Assembly (NCBI RefSeq): GCF_029168315.1
Contig: NZ_JARGYD010000007.1
Span: forward strand, 62,001-126,000
Source of the DNA: Psychromarinibacter halotolerans
GTDB lineage: Bacteria > Pseudomonadota > Alphaproteobacteria > Rhodobacterales > Rhodobacteraceae
DNA: 64,000 nucleotides
Direction of reading: 5' to 3'
The translations under genes were made by a program, and so were the position numbers. Positions 17,547-25,967 of this stretch are shown in pieces. The notes under the pieces are model-generated. The model ran no database searches, was not told where the DNA came from, and was given only the letters and a program-made list of their open reading frames with translations. Position 1 is the first letter of the stretch. Each line of letters opens with the position of its first letter.

Positions 17547-17858
17547 TCAGTGGGTCCAGGGACCGCGCCGGTCGGTGGCGAAGTTCTCGCCATAGCCGCG
17601 CGCGCGGATGTTGGGCTTGCGCGTCTGCGGCTCAGTCACTTGCGCCTCGATGCCATGTTCCTCGGCATATTCCAGCGCCGCTTCCTTGCTCGAAAACCGC
17701 AGCCGAACCTGAGCCTGGGTGTCGTTCGAAGACGTCCAGCCCATCAGCGGATCGACCTCGCGCGCCGTGTCGGCCGCGAAATCCAGAACCCATTCGCGGG
17801 TCTTGGCGGTTCCGGACTGCATCGCGTTTCGGGCGGGCTTGTAGATGCGGGCGGGCAT
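17547..17858 (-). CDS. NDUFS4-type accessory subunit of respiratory complex I
   Basis: A 103-residue protein of the ETC complex I conserved-region family. It opens [16 protein letters not shown] and has the hallmark [19 protein letters not shown], where the W-T/S-S-x-D block is shared with mitochondrial NDUFS4. After it come a KEAAL-YAE helix and a basic tail that begins [22 protein letters not shown] 17858 has AGGAG upstream. In alphaproteobacteria this supernumerary subunit sits on the peripheral arm of NADH dehydrogenase and stabilises the N module. It stands alone here, between tRNA-Arg and uvrB, as in many Rhodobacterales. Confidence 0.9.
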   Translation of the reverse strand: MPARIYKPARNAMQSGTAKTREWVLDFAADTAREVDPLMGWTSSNDTQAQVRLRFSSKEAALEYAEEHGIEAQVTEPQTRKPNIRARGYGENFATDRRGPWTH

Positions 17859-17995
17859 GGGCGATCTCCTAGCGTCTGACGACGGTATGGCAGAGATAGC
17901 GTTCCGATCGCAACCGCGCAATGCGGCGCATTGCTCGCGTTCGCAGGTCGTTGTCTGCGACGGTCGCGACATGTTCGATTTCGGGGAGATTAGGT

Positions 17996-18056
17996 GCTGT
18001 CGGACGCCCTCGCAGTCTTTGAGGGGTGGGGTGGGTGCAGCGGGGCGTCCGACAGC
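17996..18056. repeat. long perfect inverted repeat upstream of uvrB
   Basis: GCTGTCGGACGCCC at 17996-18009 is exactly complementary to GGGCGTCCGACAGC at 18043-18056, with a 33-base G-rich loop. It lies in the 536-bp non-coding region 17859-18394 between the divergent NDUFS4-like and uvrB genes. No T-tract follows, so it is not a classical terminator. It could be a structured leader of uvrB, a small RNA element or a recombination remnant. The rest of this region shows only the palindrome at 18313. Confidence 0.6.
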
Positions 18057-18312
18057 GTGCTGCTGCTTGCCTGACAAACGTAACCGTCATCAGGGTTAAG
18101 ATCAACAAGTTTTAAACCATAGGTTGAGCGGGTTCTTGCTGATCCGCTGGCATCTTTTGGCCGTCGTTTTGAAAGGATATGCGGATCGCGCCCGGGTGCG
18201 ACGGCCCAGCGGGCCAAGAACTGCACGATTCGAACACTGCCGACAAATTCGGGCGGAACTGGGGCACCGGACCGGATCGCGGCCAGCGTCGGCTGACTCT
18301 GGCTGCCAGTTC

Positions 18313-18330
18313 CTGACACAACGCTGTCAG
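18313..18330. promoter_or_regulatory. palindromic operator candidate before uvrB, matching the VOC-WYL site
   Basis: CTGACA-CAACGC-TGTCAG, nested inside a wider CTGCCA (18303) / TGGCAG (18331) pair, starts 82 bp upstream of the uvrB ATG. It matches the site at 57012-57029 (CTGACA-GAACGC-TGTCAG) at 17 of 18 bases. The latter precedes a WYL-regulator operon. Regulation of uvrB by such a protein is inference. Confidence 0.45.
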
Positions 18331-18394
18331 TGGCAGGGGTTGAAGCCGGGCACCGCAGACACAATTGTGACTCCATCCCAGCCGGAATCACCTG

Positions 18395-20587
18395 ATGCAC
18401 AATAACCGTCCTGACCAGATGCCGATCCTTCATGCCGCCGCCGCGGACGTGCGCACGCGCGAGAAGCTGGAAGGCGGCAAGCAGATCGTCATGCAGACCG
18501 AGTTCCAGCCCGCCGGCGACCAGCCGACGGCGATCGCGGAACTGAGCCAAGGTGTCGGCGATGGCGAGCGCGATCAGGTGCTGCTGGGCGCGACGGGCAC
18601 CGGCAAGACCTACACGATGGCCAAGGTCATCGCGGAAACGCAGCGTCCGGCGATCATCCTTGCGCCGAACAAGACGCTGGCGGCCCAGCTGTACGGCGAG
18701 TTCAAGGGCTTCTTCCCGGACAACGCGGTCGAGTATTTCGTGTCCTACTACGACTACTACCAGCCCGAAGCCTATGTGCCGCGCACCGATACCTTCATCG
18801 AGAAGGAAAGCCAGATCAACGAACAGATCGACCGGATGCGCCACTCGGCCACCCGGGCGCTTCTGGAACGCGACGACGTGATCATCGTGGCGTCGGTGTC
18901 GTGCATCTACGGCATCGGCTCGGTCGAGACCTATGGCGCGATGACCCAGGACCTGCACGTCGGCAAGGAATACGACCAGCGGCAGGTGATGGCGGACCTT
19001 GTGGCGCAGCAGTACCGCCGCAACGATCAGGCGTTCCAGCGCGGCAGCTTCCGCGTGCGCGGCGACGTGCTGGAGATTTTCCCCGCTCACCTTGAGGATC
19101 GGGCGTGGCGTCTGTCCTTCTTCGGCGAGGAACTGGAGGCGATCACCGAGTTCGACCCGCTGACGGGCGAAAAAACCGATACGTTCGACCGCATCCGAGT
19201 CTACGCCAACAGCCACTACGTCACGCCCCGCCCGACGATGAATCAGGCGGTGATCGGCATCAAGAAAGAGCTGCGCCAGCGGCTGGATCAGCTGGTGGGA
19301 GAGGGCAAGCTGCTTGAAGCGCAGCGGCTGGAACAGCGCACCAATTTCGACATCGAGATGCTGGAGGCGACCGGCGTCTGTAACGGGATCGAGAACTATT
19401 CCCGCTACCTGACCGGCCGCGCCCCCGGAGAGCCGCCCCCTACCCTGTTCGAGTTCATCCCCGACAACGCGCTGGTGTTTTGCGACGAAAGCCACGTCTC
19501 GGTTCCCCAAATCGGCGGCATGTACAAGGGCGACTATCGCCGCAAGTTCACGCTGGCCGAACATGGGTTCCGTCTGCCGTCCTGCATGGACAACCGCCCG
19601 CTGAAGTTCGAGGAATGGGACGCGATGCGGCCCCAGTCGGTCTATGTCTCGGCGACCCCCGGATCGTGGGAACTGGAACAAACCGGCGGCGTGTTCACCG
19701 AACAGGTCATTCGCCCCACCGGGCTGCTGGACCCGCAGGTCGAAATCCGGCCGGTCGAAACGCAGGTCGATGACCTGCTGGACGAGGTGCGCAAGGTATC
19801 CGCCGCGGGCTATCGCACGCTTGTCACGACCCTGACCAAGCGCATGGCCGAAGACCTGACCGAATACATGCACGAACAGGGCATCCGCGTGCGGTACATG
19901 CACTCGGACATCGACACGATCGAACGGATCGAGATCCTGCGCGATCTGCGGCTGGGTGCGTTCGACGTGCTGATCGGGATCAACCTGCTGCGCGAGGGGC
20001 TGGATATTCCCGAATGCGGACTGGTGGCGATCCTCGACGCCGACAAGGAAGGCTTCCTGCGCTCGGAAACCTCGCTGATCCAGACCATCGGCCGCGCGGC
20101 GCGGAACGCCGACGGACGCGTGATCATGTACGCCGACCGCATCACCGGTTCGATGGAACGCGCGCTAGGGGAAACCGAGCGTCGCCGGGAAAAGCAGATG
20201 GCCTACAACGAAGAGCACGGGATCACCCCCGAGACCGTGCGCAAGAACGTCGAGGATGTTCTGGCCGGGCTGTATCAGGGCGACACCGACATGAACCGCG
20301 TGACCGCCAAGGTCGACAAGGCGGCGGGCGGCAACCTGCAGGCCCACCTCGACGGCCTGCGCGAGGACATGCGCAAGGCAGCCGAGAACCTCGAATTCGA
20401 AGAGGCGGCGCGCCTGCGCGACGAGATCAAGCGGCTGGAGGCCGTCGATCTTGCCATCCATGACGACCCGCTGGCGCGGCAGTCGGCGGTAGAGGCCGCC
20501 GCGGACGCCGCTGTCAGCACGAGGGGGCGCAGCACGGCGGGGAGGCCGGGGCAGCGTGGCGGCAACGTAAAGAGGAGGAAGAAGTAG
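18395..20587 (+). CDS. uvrB: excinuclease ABC subunit B
   Basis: A 730-residue DNA-damage recognition helicase-like protein of nucleotide excision repair, loaded by UvrA and cut-activating with UvrC (also in this window at 31830). It has Walker A GATGTGKT near residue 67, the beta-hairpin [20 protein letters not shown] that is inserted between DNA strands, the DEAD-like DESH, helicase motifs V/VI ([22 protein letters not shown]), and the C-terminal UVR motif [19 protein letters not shown] that docks UvrC. The ATG at 18395 has a weak ribosome site; later ATGs at 18419 and 18491 are possible. No alphaproteobacterial LexA box was seen upstream. Confidence 0.96.
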   Translation: MHNNRPDQMPILHAAAADVRTREKLEGGKQIVMQTEFQPAGDQPTAIAELSQGVGDGERDQVLLGATGTGKTYTMAKVIAETQRPAIILAPNKTLAAQLYGEFKGFFPDNAVEYFVSYYDYYQPEAYVPRTDTFIEKESQINEQIDRMRHSATRALLERDDVIIVASVSCIYGIGSVETYGAMTQDLHVGKEYDQRQVMADLVAQQYRRNDQAFQRGSFRVRGDVLEIFPAHLEDRAWRLSFFGEELEAITEFDPLTGEKTDTFDRIRVYANSHYVTPRPTMNQAVIGIKKELRQRLDQLVGEGKLLEAQRLEQRTNFDIEMLEATGVCNGIENYSRYLTGRAPGEPPPTLFEFIPDNALVFCDESHVSVPQIGGMYKGDYRRKFTLAEHGFRLPSCMDNRPLKFEEWDAMRPQSVYVSATPGSWELEQTGGVFTEQVIRPTGLLDPQVEIRPVETQVDDLLDEVRKVSAAGYRTLVTTLTKRMAEDLTEYMHEQGIRVRYMHSDIDTIERIEILRDLRLGAFDVLIGINLLREGLDIPECGLVAILDADKEGFLRSETSLIQTIGRAARNADGRVIMYADRITGSMERALGETERRREKQMAYNEEHGITPETVRKNVEDVLAGLYQGDTDMNRVTAKVDKAAGGNLQAHLDGLREDMRKAAENLEFEEAARLRDEIKRLEAVDLAIHDDPLARQSAVEAAADAAVSTRGRSTAGRPGQRGGNVKRRKK

Positions 20588-20731
20588 TCTAGTCAACCCA
20601 AATTCTTTGTATCTTGCGCTAAAACAGTTATGGCTCGAAACGCATATCTTGTTAAAGAAAAATTTGACCAGTCAAATTGCAAGCTTTACATTTGCCGGCA
20701 GAATTTCCTTTTTGCATGGGAGCTTTTGAAT

Positions 20732-22018
20732 ATGCTTTCCGGAACCAATGTAAACCTAAATATGTTCAGCCCTACTTTAGAAGATAAAGTTTCATGGGCG
20801 ACCTCCTCCGCCGTTTCTGAAGATTTAATAGAGTTCTACAATGTTGAAGTATTTGACATTGACGGCGACTCGGGTGAAGTCGTTCCAGCGTCGATAGATA
20901 TATCCGGAAACTCAATCAACTACACTACGCTTCAATCAGGCATTTTTATTAATGTTCCTGACGAAACCGGATTTAACGGATACGAGCTGAGTTTCGACGC
21001 ACTAACCGACAATTCGATGCTGACCATAATGGAAGCCCGTCTTTTGGACGCGGCCAATTCCCTTAGCTTACCGAGAGACAATGTTTTTCACACTGGCGAC
21101 GCAGTATACATCAACGTCGACGGCCTGGCCTTCGGAACGGGCGACAGTTTTTCCATAGTTATGGATCTGTCCTTCGTGGGCAATAGCTTAAGCAACGAGT
21201 TCATCGGTGGCGACGGAAACGATTTTGCCTCCGGCGGAGCTGGACACGACACGCTACGCGGCGAAGACGGCCACGACGAACTTATTGGCGGGCGCGGAAG
21301 CGACTGGCTTTACGGCGGCACGGACAACGACATCCTGATCGGGGGGTTCGGCGACGACGTCCTAATCGGAAACTACGACAAGGATCAGCTTTTCGGCGGC
21401 ATCGGCAACGACGTTCTTAAGGGCCGCCACGGCACCGATTACCTTGTCGGAGACGTGGGCAACGACACGATGGAGGGCGGCTCCGGCGCCGACCTGATCG
21501 AAGGAAATGCTGGAAAAGACAGCGTTCTGGGTGGATCTGGCGGCGACACCATCGACGGAGGCGCCGGAACCGACGTGCTGTCAGGAGACGCAGGCAGCGA
21601 CCTGATATTCGGTGGCGGCGGCGCTGATCTTATGTTCGGCGGCGATGGCTACGACGAGTTGATCGGCGGCGACGGTAGCGACTCGATGATCGGTGGTGGA
21701 GAGGGTGATTACCTGACGGGCGGCTCAGGTGCGGATCTTTTCGTGTTCAACTCATTGGAAGACTCCCTGATCGGACCCGGAGAGGACATAATAACTGATT
21801 TTGAAACCGGCTCGGACCAGATCGATTTTTCCACACTGGTGCCGGAGTTGACCGTCTCTTTGAACGGCGGTCTAACCGGAAGCGGCCCGAGTGCCCGCAC
21901 GGCGGAGGTTGATAGCGATACGGCAATCTATATCGACTTCGACGGGAACGGCAGTTCGGACATGCGGATCATTTTGGATGGAACAGTCGGCCTGAGCTTG
22001 GATGACTTCATCGTATGA
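20732..22018 (+). CDS. RTX (hemolysin-type calcium-binding repeat) secreted protein
   Basis: A 428-residue protein from ATG 20732 (GGGAG at 20718). The frame begins at 20630, but that part is AT-rich with no ribosome site. Residues ~1-155 are an adhesin- or lectin-like region without a recognised family. Residues ~160-345 carry about 18 RTX nonapeptides of the GGxGxDxL type, which bind Ca2+ and fold outside the cell. The C-terminal ~85 residues, ending in GLSLDDFIV, form the uncleaved type I secretion signal. No ABC/MFP/OMP secretion genes are nearby, so it must use a shared exporter. The first ~400 bp are clearly more AT-rich than neighbouring genes, consistent with acquisition by transfer. 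The only enzymatic feature sought, a protease HExxH, is absent. Confidence 0.88.
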   Translation: MLSGTNVNLNMFSPTLEDKVSWATSSAVSEDLIEFYNVEVFDIDGDSGEVVPASIDISGNSINYTTLQSGIFINVPDETGFNGYELSFDALTDNSMLTIMEARLLDAANSLSLPRDNVFHTGDAVYINVDGLAFGTGDSFSIVMDLSFVGNSLSNEFIGGDGNDFASGGAGHDTLRGEDGHDELIGGRGSDWLYGGTDNDILIGGFGDDVLIGNYDKDQLFGGIGNDVLKGRHGTDYLVGDVGNDTMEGGSGADLIEGNAGKDSVLGGSGGDTIDGGAGTDVLSGDAGSDLIFGGGGADLMFGGDGYDELIGGDGSDSMIGGGEGDYLTGGSGADLFVFNSLEDSLIGPGEDIITDFETGSDQIDFSTLVPELTVSLNGGLTGSGPSARTAEVDSDTAIYIDFDGNGSSDMRIILDGTVGLSLDDFIV

Positions 22019-22034
22019 CTGATTGGCCTCGTAG

Positions 22035-22053
22035 GGTGCGTTTTCAACGCACC
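22035..22053. terminator. hairpin just after the RTX gene
   Basis: GGTGCGTT-TTC-AACGCACC is a perfect 8-bp stem with a 3-base loop, 16 bp past the RTX stop. No clear T-run follows, so it may be an RNA-stabilising or Rho-assisted end. Similar GGTGCG/CGCACC hairpins are dispersed in many proteobacterial genomes. Confidence 0.45.
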
Positions 22054-22176
22054 GCACACGCAAAGGACACCGTCGCGCCGCACCCACTTTTCTGATAGGA
22101 TCGTTCCACGAAGCGAGTCTACAGCGCCTCATCCTCGGAAATGTCCTGTCGAATGCGCGCCGAGAAGCTTCTGCGG

Positions 22177-22204
22177 AACCGCCGTGCCACTCTCCACGGC
22201 GGTT
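22177..22204. terminator. strong hairpin between RTX and GFA genes
   Basis: AACCGCCGTG (22177-22186) pairs perfectly with CACGGCGGTT (22195-22204) around an 8-base loop, and TTTC overlaps its 3' edge. It is the strongest structure in the 315-bp gap 22019-22333 and is likely a transcription end. The rest of the gap shows nothing recognisable. Confidence 0.5.
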
Positions 22205-22333
22205 TCGTGTCGTCGACCGGGTCTACAGGTTGCACAGGGACGGCGATGGCGTGGCCTGTGAGCCACCGAAAAGCTAGGTGACAGGCTAGGCGTCAAATGT
22301 GAGCTTCGCCTCAGACATCGGAGGACACGCGCC

Positions 22334-22732
22334 ATGCTGACCGGAACCTGCCTTTGCGGCGACGTCGGATGGACCTTCGACGGACATCCCGGCACTGCCA
22401 CCGCTTGCAACTGCACTGCCTGCCGGCGCTATGCGACGCTGTGGATCTACGATTGGGTCGGCGGGCGTATCGCGGTGACGGGCACCACGCAGTCCTACGT
22501 GCGACCGGGCGGCGACGCTGTACTGGGGTTCCATTTCTGCCCGACCTGCGGATGCGTCAGCCATTGGCAAGGGCTTGGCCCGAACCCCGACGGCCGCACC
22601 CGCATCGCGGTCAACGTGCGCCTGTCGGAACCCGAAACCGTGGCGCATCTGCCCATCCGGCATTTCGACGGGCTCGTCCGTTTCGAAGACCTGCCGATGG
22701 ACGGGCGTACCGTCCACGACATGTGGTTCTGA
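22334..22732 (+). CDS. GFA (glutathione-dependent formaldehyde-activating-like) domain protein
   Basis: A 132-residue zinc-binding protein of the GFA/CENP-V fold. All the cysteine groups are present: CLCGDVGW near the start, CNCTACRRY around residue 28, and CPTCGC around residue 72, which bind two zinc ions. GFA proteins add thiols such as glutathione to small carbonyl compounds, but most family members have no proven substrate. GGAGG precedes the ATG. It is convergent with a GlsB-type gene 7 bp away, and no formaldehyde-oxidation genes are near, so the real substrate is open. Confidence 0.88.
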   Translation: MLTGTCLCGDVGWTFDGHPGTATACNCTACRRYATLWIYDWVGGRIAVTGTTQSYVRPGGDAVLGFHFCPTCGCVSHWQGLGPNPDGRTRIAVNVRLSEPETVAHLPIRHFDGLVRFEDLPMDGRTVHDMWF

Positions 22733-22739
22733 TCCGCAG

Positions 22740-23012
22740 TCAGCGGTCGAACAGCATTTTCCCAAGCAGCAGCACGATAACCGACCCGATCAGCGCAAAG
22801 ACGATGATCGCGAACACGCCCCACGCGGCCAGAAGGCCGATGCCCAGCGCCGCGAACAGGAACGGGGCCGCGCACGCGCCGACGACGCCCAACAGCATAT
22901 ACATGCCCTTGTTCCGGCCCGCGACCGTCCCGGCGATCCAGCCCGCCAGCAAGCCGATCACCGCCATGATGACAAGCGCCATCACGCCCATCGTGCCAAG
23001 TACACCTTCCAT
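22740..23012 (-). CDS. GlsB/YeaQ/YmgE family small membrane protein
   Basis: A 90-residue very hydrophobic protein with three membrane helices. It opens MEGVLGTMGVMALVIMAVIG and then has the family motif GLLAGWIAGTVAGRNKG. Proteins of this transglycosylase-associated group are often stress-inducible (for example under general stress or acid), but their biochemical role is unknown and enzymatic activity has not been shown. GGAG sits 6 bases before the ATG. The gene stands alone. Confidence 0.8.
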   Translation of the reverse strand: MEGVLGTMGVMALVIMAVIGLLAGWIAGTVAGRNKGMYMLLGVVGACAAPFLFAALGIGLLAAWGVFAIIVFALIGSVIVLLLGKMLFDR

Positions 23013-23172
23013 TTTCGTCTCCGTCCTTGTTCCTGACGGGAAAGGTAGGGCGATACGGTGGAATACCAGACTTTGCCGGTTCGAAGCGGCAAGCGATAAA
23101 TCCGTACCAAGTTAAGGTCCGGCCCGCAGGCTTTCTGCCGGCGTCGGGAATATATTTTTTCGGGTACAATTA

Positions 23173-23505
23173 ATGACAAATTTTACAACAGGTTACATTC
23201 TTACCCTGGCGTGTGCGGGCATCGTCATTCTTGGCGACGCGCTTTTGAAACTCGCGGCAGACAAGGGCCACGGGCTGGCCTCTGCCCCCCTTGCCGTCGG
23301 CTGCGCGCTTTATGCGGTCTCCGCGATCGCGTGGTTTCTTGCGATGCGCCATATCTCTTTGGCACAGGCCGGTGTGGCCTATGCGATGTTCAGCCTTCTG
23401 GCCCTGTGCGTGATCGGTAACCTGTTCTTCGGCGAGCGGATCACTTGGAGAGAATTCGCCGGAATCGGCTGCGCTGTCGCGGCCATCTTCCTGATGGTCC
23501 GCTAG
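23173..23505 (+). CDS. SMR/EamA-like four-helix membrane protein
   Basis: A 110-residue protein with four predicted helices. It resembles small multidrug-resistance proteins (YAMFSLLALCVIGNLFFGERI; the second-half pattern FAGIGCAVAAIFLMV). The membrane-embedded glutamate that EmrE uses for proton and drug coupling has no counterpart in helix 1 (CAGIVILGDALLKLA), where the aligned residue is aliphatic; an Asp lies four residues later. It is therefore unlikely to be a classical drug/proton exchanger and may be an undecaprenyl- or lipid-linked-sugar carrier like ArnE. The start at 23173 follows a short AT-rich stretch and lacks an obvious ribosome site. Confidence 0.7.
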   Translation: MTNFTTGYILTLACAGIVILGDALLKLAADKGHGLASAPLAVGCALYAVSAIAWFLAMRHISLAQAGVAYAMFSLLALCVIGNLFFGERITWREFAGIGCAVAAIFLMVR

Positions 23506-23515
23506 CGGGCCCTCG

Positions 23516-23947
23516 TCAGTCGAAGTCGAAGATCTCTGCCAAGATCGATTTGCGGCGGCGCTTCTTATAGGATTTGCCACCGCGATACCGGTCATCCCAC
23601 CGATCGTCGTCATCATCCCGGTATCTGTCGTGATCACGGACACCGCGCGCCGCGTACCGGTCCCCATCGCGCGGGTCGCGACGCTCGTGATGCTCGCGCG
23701 GCGGCTCGCGGTAGGGTTCCTGCCAGACCTGCGGATCAGGCGCGCGGTGCTGCGGCGCGGTGGGGCGTTGATCCGGGTCGGGCTCGCGGTCGGGTTCCGG
23801 CTGGACCAGAGGGCCGGTGGCCTTCTCGATGATCTTGTCCAGTTCTCCGCGATCCAGCCAGACACCGCGGCATTTCGGGCAATAGTCGATCTCGACGCCG
23901 TGGCGTTCGGTCATCAGCAGATCAACGTCGCAAGTTGGGCATTTCAT
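23516..23947 (-). CDS. TFIIB-type zinc-ribbon domain protein
   Basis: A 143-residue protein. The N-terminal ~45 residues are a zf-TFIIB ribbon: MKCPTCDVDLL, then YCPKCRGVWLDRGELDKII, giving a CxxC...CxxC zinc site. The rest is a low-complexity, strongly charged tail (Asp/Arg/Pro-rich, with many DRYR and DDD repeats) ending in a basic RRRKSILAEIFDFD. ATG 23947 has GGAGGA in front; the frame extends to 24010 but without conservation. The family is common in proteobacteria with no assigned function. The tail suggests an RNA- or protein-interaction role, which is speculation. Confidence 0.8.
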   Translation of the reverse strand: MKCPTCDVDLLMTERHGVEIDYCPKCRGVWLDRGELDKIIEKATGPLVQPEPDREPDPDQRPTAPQHRAPDPQVWQEPYREPPREHHERRDPRDGDRYAARGVRDHDRYRDDDDDRWDDRYRGGKSYKKRRRKSILAEIFDFD

Positions 23948-24019
23948 TCGCAGGTCTCCTCCGAGTCCGGCGACACATGGGGCCTGCGCCGTGCGACGCA
24001 ATGCGCCCACACGGAAAGT

Positions 24020-24496
24020 TCAGGGACGCAGGAACTTGGCCCCGCCATCCATCTGGCGCGGGGGATCAGCCTCTGGCAAGGGTGCGGCGTCGGGCGCGGT
24101 TTCTGGACCAGCCTCTGTCACGACCTCTGGCGCGGGAAAGCGGACCAGCCGCGGCCCAAGATCGCGCCCGCCGTCCTCGCACGAGATGCCGTTGCCATCC
24201 CGATCATACCGCTTGTGATAGCCCGGGAACCCCTCGGCTGCCGGGGCAAGCCCGACCCTTCGCGCGTGTTCGCAACCGGCCAGCGCGTACAGGTGCAGCG
24301 CCGCGTCCGTATGCGAAAACCCCGAGGTGCGGATGAAGATCGACACCGTCAGCCCTGTCGCGACCAGCGGAACGCCCGCGATCAGCCCCGCGATGCGCAG
24401 CGGCGCGAACGCGCGACGACGCAGCGCATCGGCGCGGGCCATCCGGCGTTCCACCCTGCGGGCGCGCCGCTGCTGACGAGGTGTCGTGGCGTCCAT
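24020..24496 (-). CDS. excalibur calcium-binding domain protein, membrane anchored
   Basis: A 158-residue protein. A very basic N-terminus (RQQRRARRVERRMARAD) precedes one transmembrane helix (~34-54, LRIAGLIAGVPLVATGLTVS), giving an N-in/C-out topology. The excalibur motif DRDGNGISCE lies near residue 97 with an upstream Cys, matching the Dx-D-x-D-G-x-x-C-E calcium-loop consensus. A Pro/Glu-rich linker follows. The last eight residues, GGAKFLRP, match the ends of both trypsin-like proteins at 40015 and 40815. Function is unknown; the family is thought to act in the cell envelope. Confidence 0.8.
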   Translation of the reverse strand: MDATTPRQQRRARRVERRMARADALRRRAFAPLRIAGLIAGVPLVATGLTVSIFIRTSGFSHTDAALHLYALAGCEHARRVGLAPAAEGFPGYHKRYDRDGNGISCEDGGRDLGPRLVRFPAPEVVTEAGPETAPDAAPLPEADPPRQMDGGAKFLRP

Positions 24497-24578
24497 GCGC
24501 CCGGGGTATCCATCGATTATGGCGCAGGTGGGGCGGGCGGGCTAAGCTGCCGCGACGCAGGCAGAGGGAGACAGCCAC

Positions 24579-25283
24579 ATGACCATTCACATCGGCGCGA
24601 GACCGGGCGACATCGCCGAGACGGTCCTGCTTCCGGGCGATCCGCGCCGGGCGGAATGGGCGGCGAAGACCTTCCTCGACGACCCTGTCTGCGTGAACGA
24701 GGTGCGGGGCATGCTGGGCTATACCGGCACATGGAAGGGCAACCGTGTGACGATCCACGGCACCGGGATGGGCATGCCGTCGCTGTCGATCTACGTCAAC
24801 GAGCTGATCCGCGACTATGGGGCGAAGACGCTGATCCGCATCGGGTCCGCCGGGGCGATGCAGGAAAGCGTGGCGCTGCGAGATATCGTGGTCGCGATGA
24901 CCTCGACCACCCTGTCCACCCCCTCGGCTGGCATCCTGCGCGAGTTGAACTTCGCCCCCTGCGCCGATTACGACCTGCTGGAATCCGCCGTCGCGGCCGC
25001 GCGCGGTCGCGGCCTGTCGCCCCATGTCGGCAACATCTATTCGTCGGATGTCTTCTACGACGAACGTCCCGACCTGAACGAGGCGATGACCCGCCACGGC
25101 GTGCTGGCCGTCGAGATGGAGACCGCCGAGCTGTACATCCTTGCGGCCCGCCACGCCTGCCGTGCCCTGTCGGTGCTGACCATCTCGGATCACCTGCTGA
25201 CGGGCGAGGACCTGCCGTCCTCGGACCGCGAACGGTCGTTCGGCGACATGGTCGAGATCGCGCTAGAGGCCGCTTTCGCTTGA
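24579..25283 (+). CDS. deoD: purine-nucleoside phosphorylase (DeoD type)
   Basis: A 234-residue enzyme that phosphorolyses purine (deoxy)ribonucleosides to free base and (deoxy)ribose-1-phosphate in salvage. It has the E. coli-type hexameric family pattern: an N-terminal [20 protein letters not shown] phosphate-binding loop, RIGSAGAMQ, the substrate-binding EMETAELY around residue 178, and the ISDHL loop with the catalytic Asp. A good AGGGAG ribosome site precedes the ATG. A gene of unknown function follows 53 bp downstream. Confidence 0.93.
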   Translation: MTIHIGARPGDIAETVLLPGDPRRAEWAAKTFLDDPVCVNEVRGMLGYTGTWKGNRVTIHGTGMGMPSLSIYVNELIRDYGAKTLIRIGSAGAMQESVALRDIVVAMTSTTLSTPSAGILRELNFAPCADYDLLESAVAAARGRGLSPHVGNIYSSDVFYDERPDLNEAMTRHGVLAVEMETAELYILAARHACRALSVLTISDHLLTGEDLPSSDRERSFGDMVEIALEAAFA

Positions 25284-25336
25284 CCCTCCGTTCTGACGCG
25301 GCAGAAAGGGTGCAAAGCGGACAGACGAGGTAGGCG

Positions 25337-25963
25337 ATGTTCTTCGAAGAAGGCTGGATCCCCCTGGGCGAGGTCACCGGCAACGTGTTCCGGCGGCTGC
25401 AGTCGCTGAAGGCCGAGAACAAGATCGGCAAGGGTCAGGGCAGCCTGCGCAGCATCCTTGCGGTGACCGTCTGGGACGTGTGCGAGGCCTCGGCCAAGCT
25501 GGCGGTGACCGCACCGGACGGCACCGCCGTGTCGGTGTCGAAAGACGTCGTGATGTGGGCCGACCCGACCAGCCTGTCGAACGAACACGTCAACATTCAG
25601 GTGGGGACCGTCGGGTCCAGCGACATGCTGGACGAACACGGCGACCTGCCGGACACGGACACGCTGGTGGCGCGCTACGGGCCGTTCCTGAACCTGCCGG
25701 TGGTGATCACCACCAACACCTTCCAGTCGTCCATCGGCTATCTGGCGGAAGAGGTGAAGGACGACCTGACCGAGGACAAGGAACTGATCGACGGCGCCCG
25801 CACGATCCTGTCGATGGCCGAGTCCGGAGAACTTCTGACCCGCGAGATCGCCCGCGCCCGTATCGGCACATCGCTGTCGCGCCGCCGGTTCAAGCTGGCA
25901 TGGGCGATGGCCGCCGCGAAGGTGCCGGAACTGAAGAAACCGAACCGCTGGGCCGGGCTGTGA
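25337..25963 (+). CDS. protein of unknown function (208 aa)
   Basis: I do not recognise this protein. It has no signal peptide or membrane segment. The start MFFEEGWIPLGEVTGNVFRR and the ribosome site GAGG are convincing, and codon usage matches neighbours, so it is a real gene. The first ~120 residues look like a mixed alpha/beta domain; the last ~80 are helical and basic (LTREIARARIGTSLSRRRFKLAWAMAAAKVPELKKPNR), reminiscent of a DNA-binding or regulatory helical tail. It follows deoD on the same strand and is convergent with the sulfotransferase gene. Confidence 0.65.
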   Translation: MFFEEGWIPLGEVTGNVFRRLQSLKAENKIGKGQGSLRSILAVTVWDVCEASAKLAVTAPDGTAVSVSKDVVMWADPTSLSNEHVNIQVGTVGSSDMLDEHGDLPDTDTLVARYGPFLNLPVVITTNTFQSSIGYLAEEVKDDLTEDKELIDGARTILSMAESGELLTREIARARIGTSLSRRRFKLAWAMAAAKVPELKKPNRWAGL

Positions 25964-25967
25964 CCGC

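Noticed and set aside
17939..17953. GTTC-N7-GTTG, near the alphaproteobacterial LexA box, upstream of uvrB
   Set aside because: The last base departs from GTTC-N7-GTTC, it lies ~440 bp from the uvrB start, and it is closer to the divergent NDUFS4-like gene.
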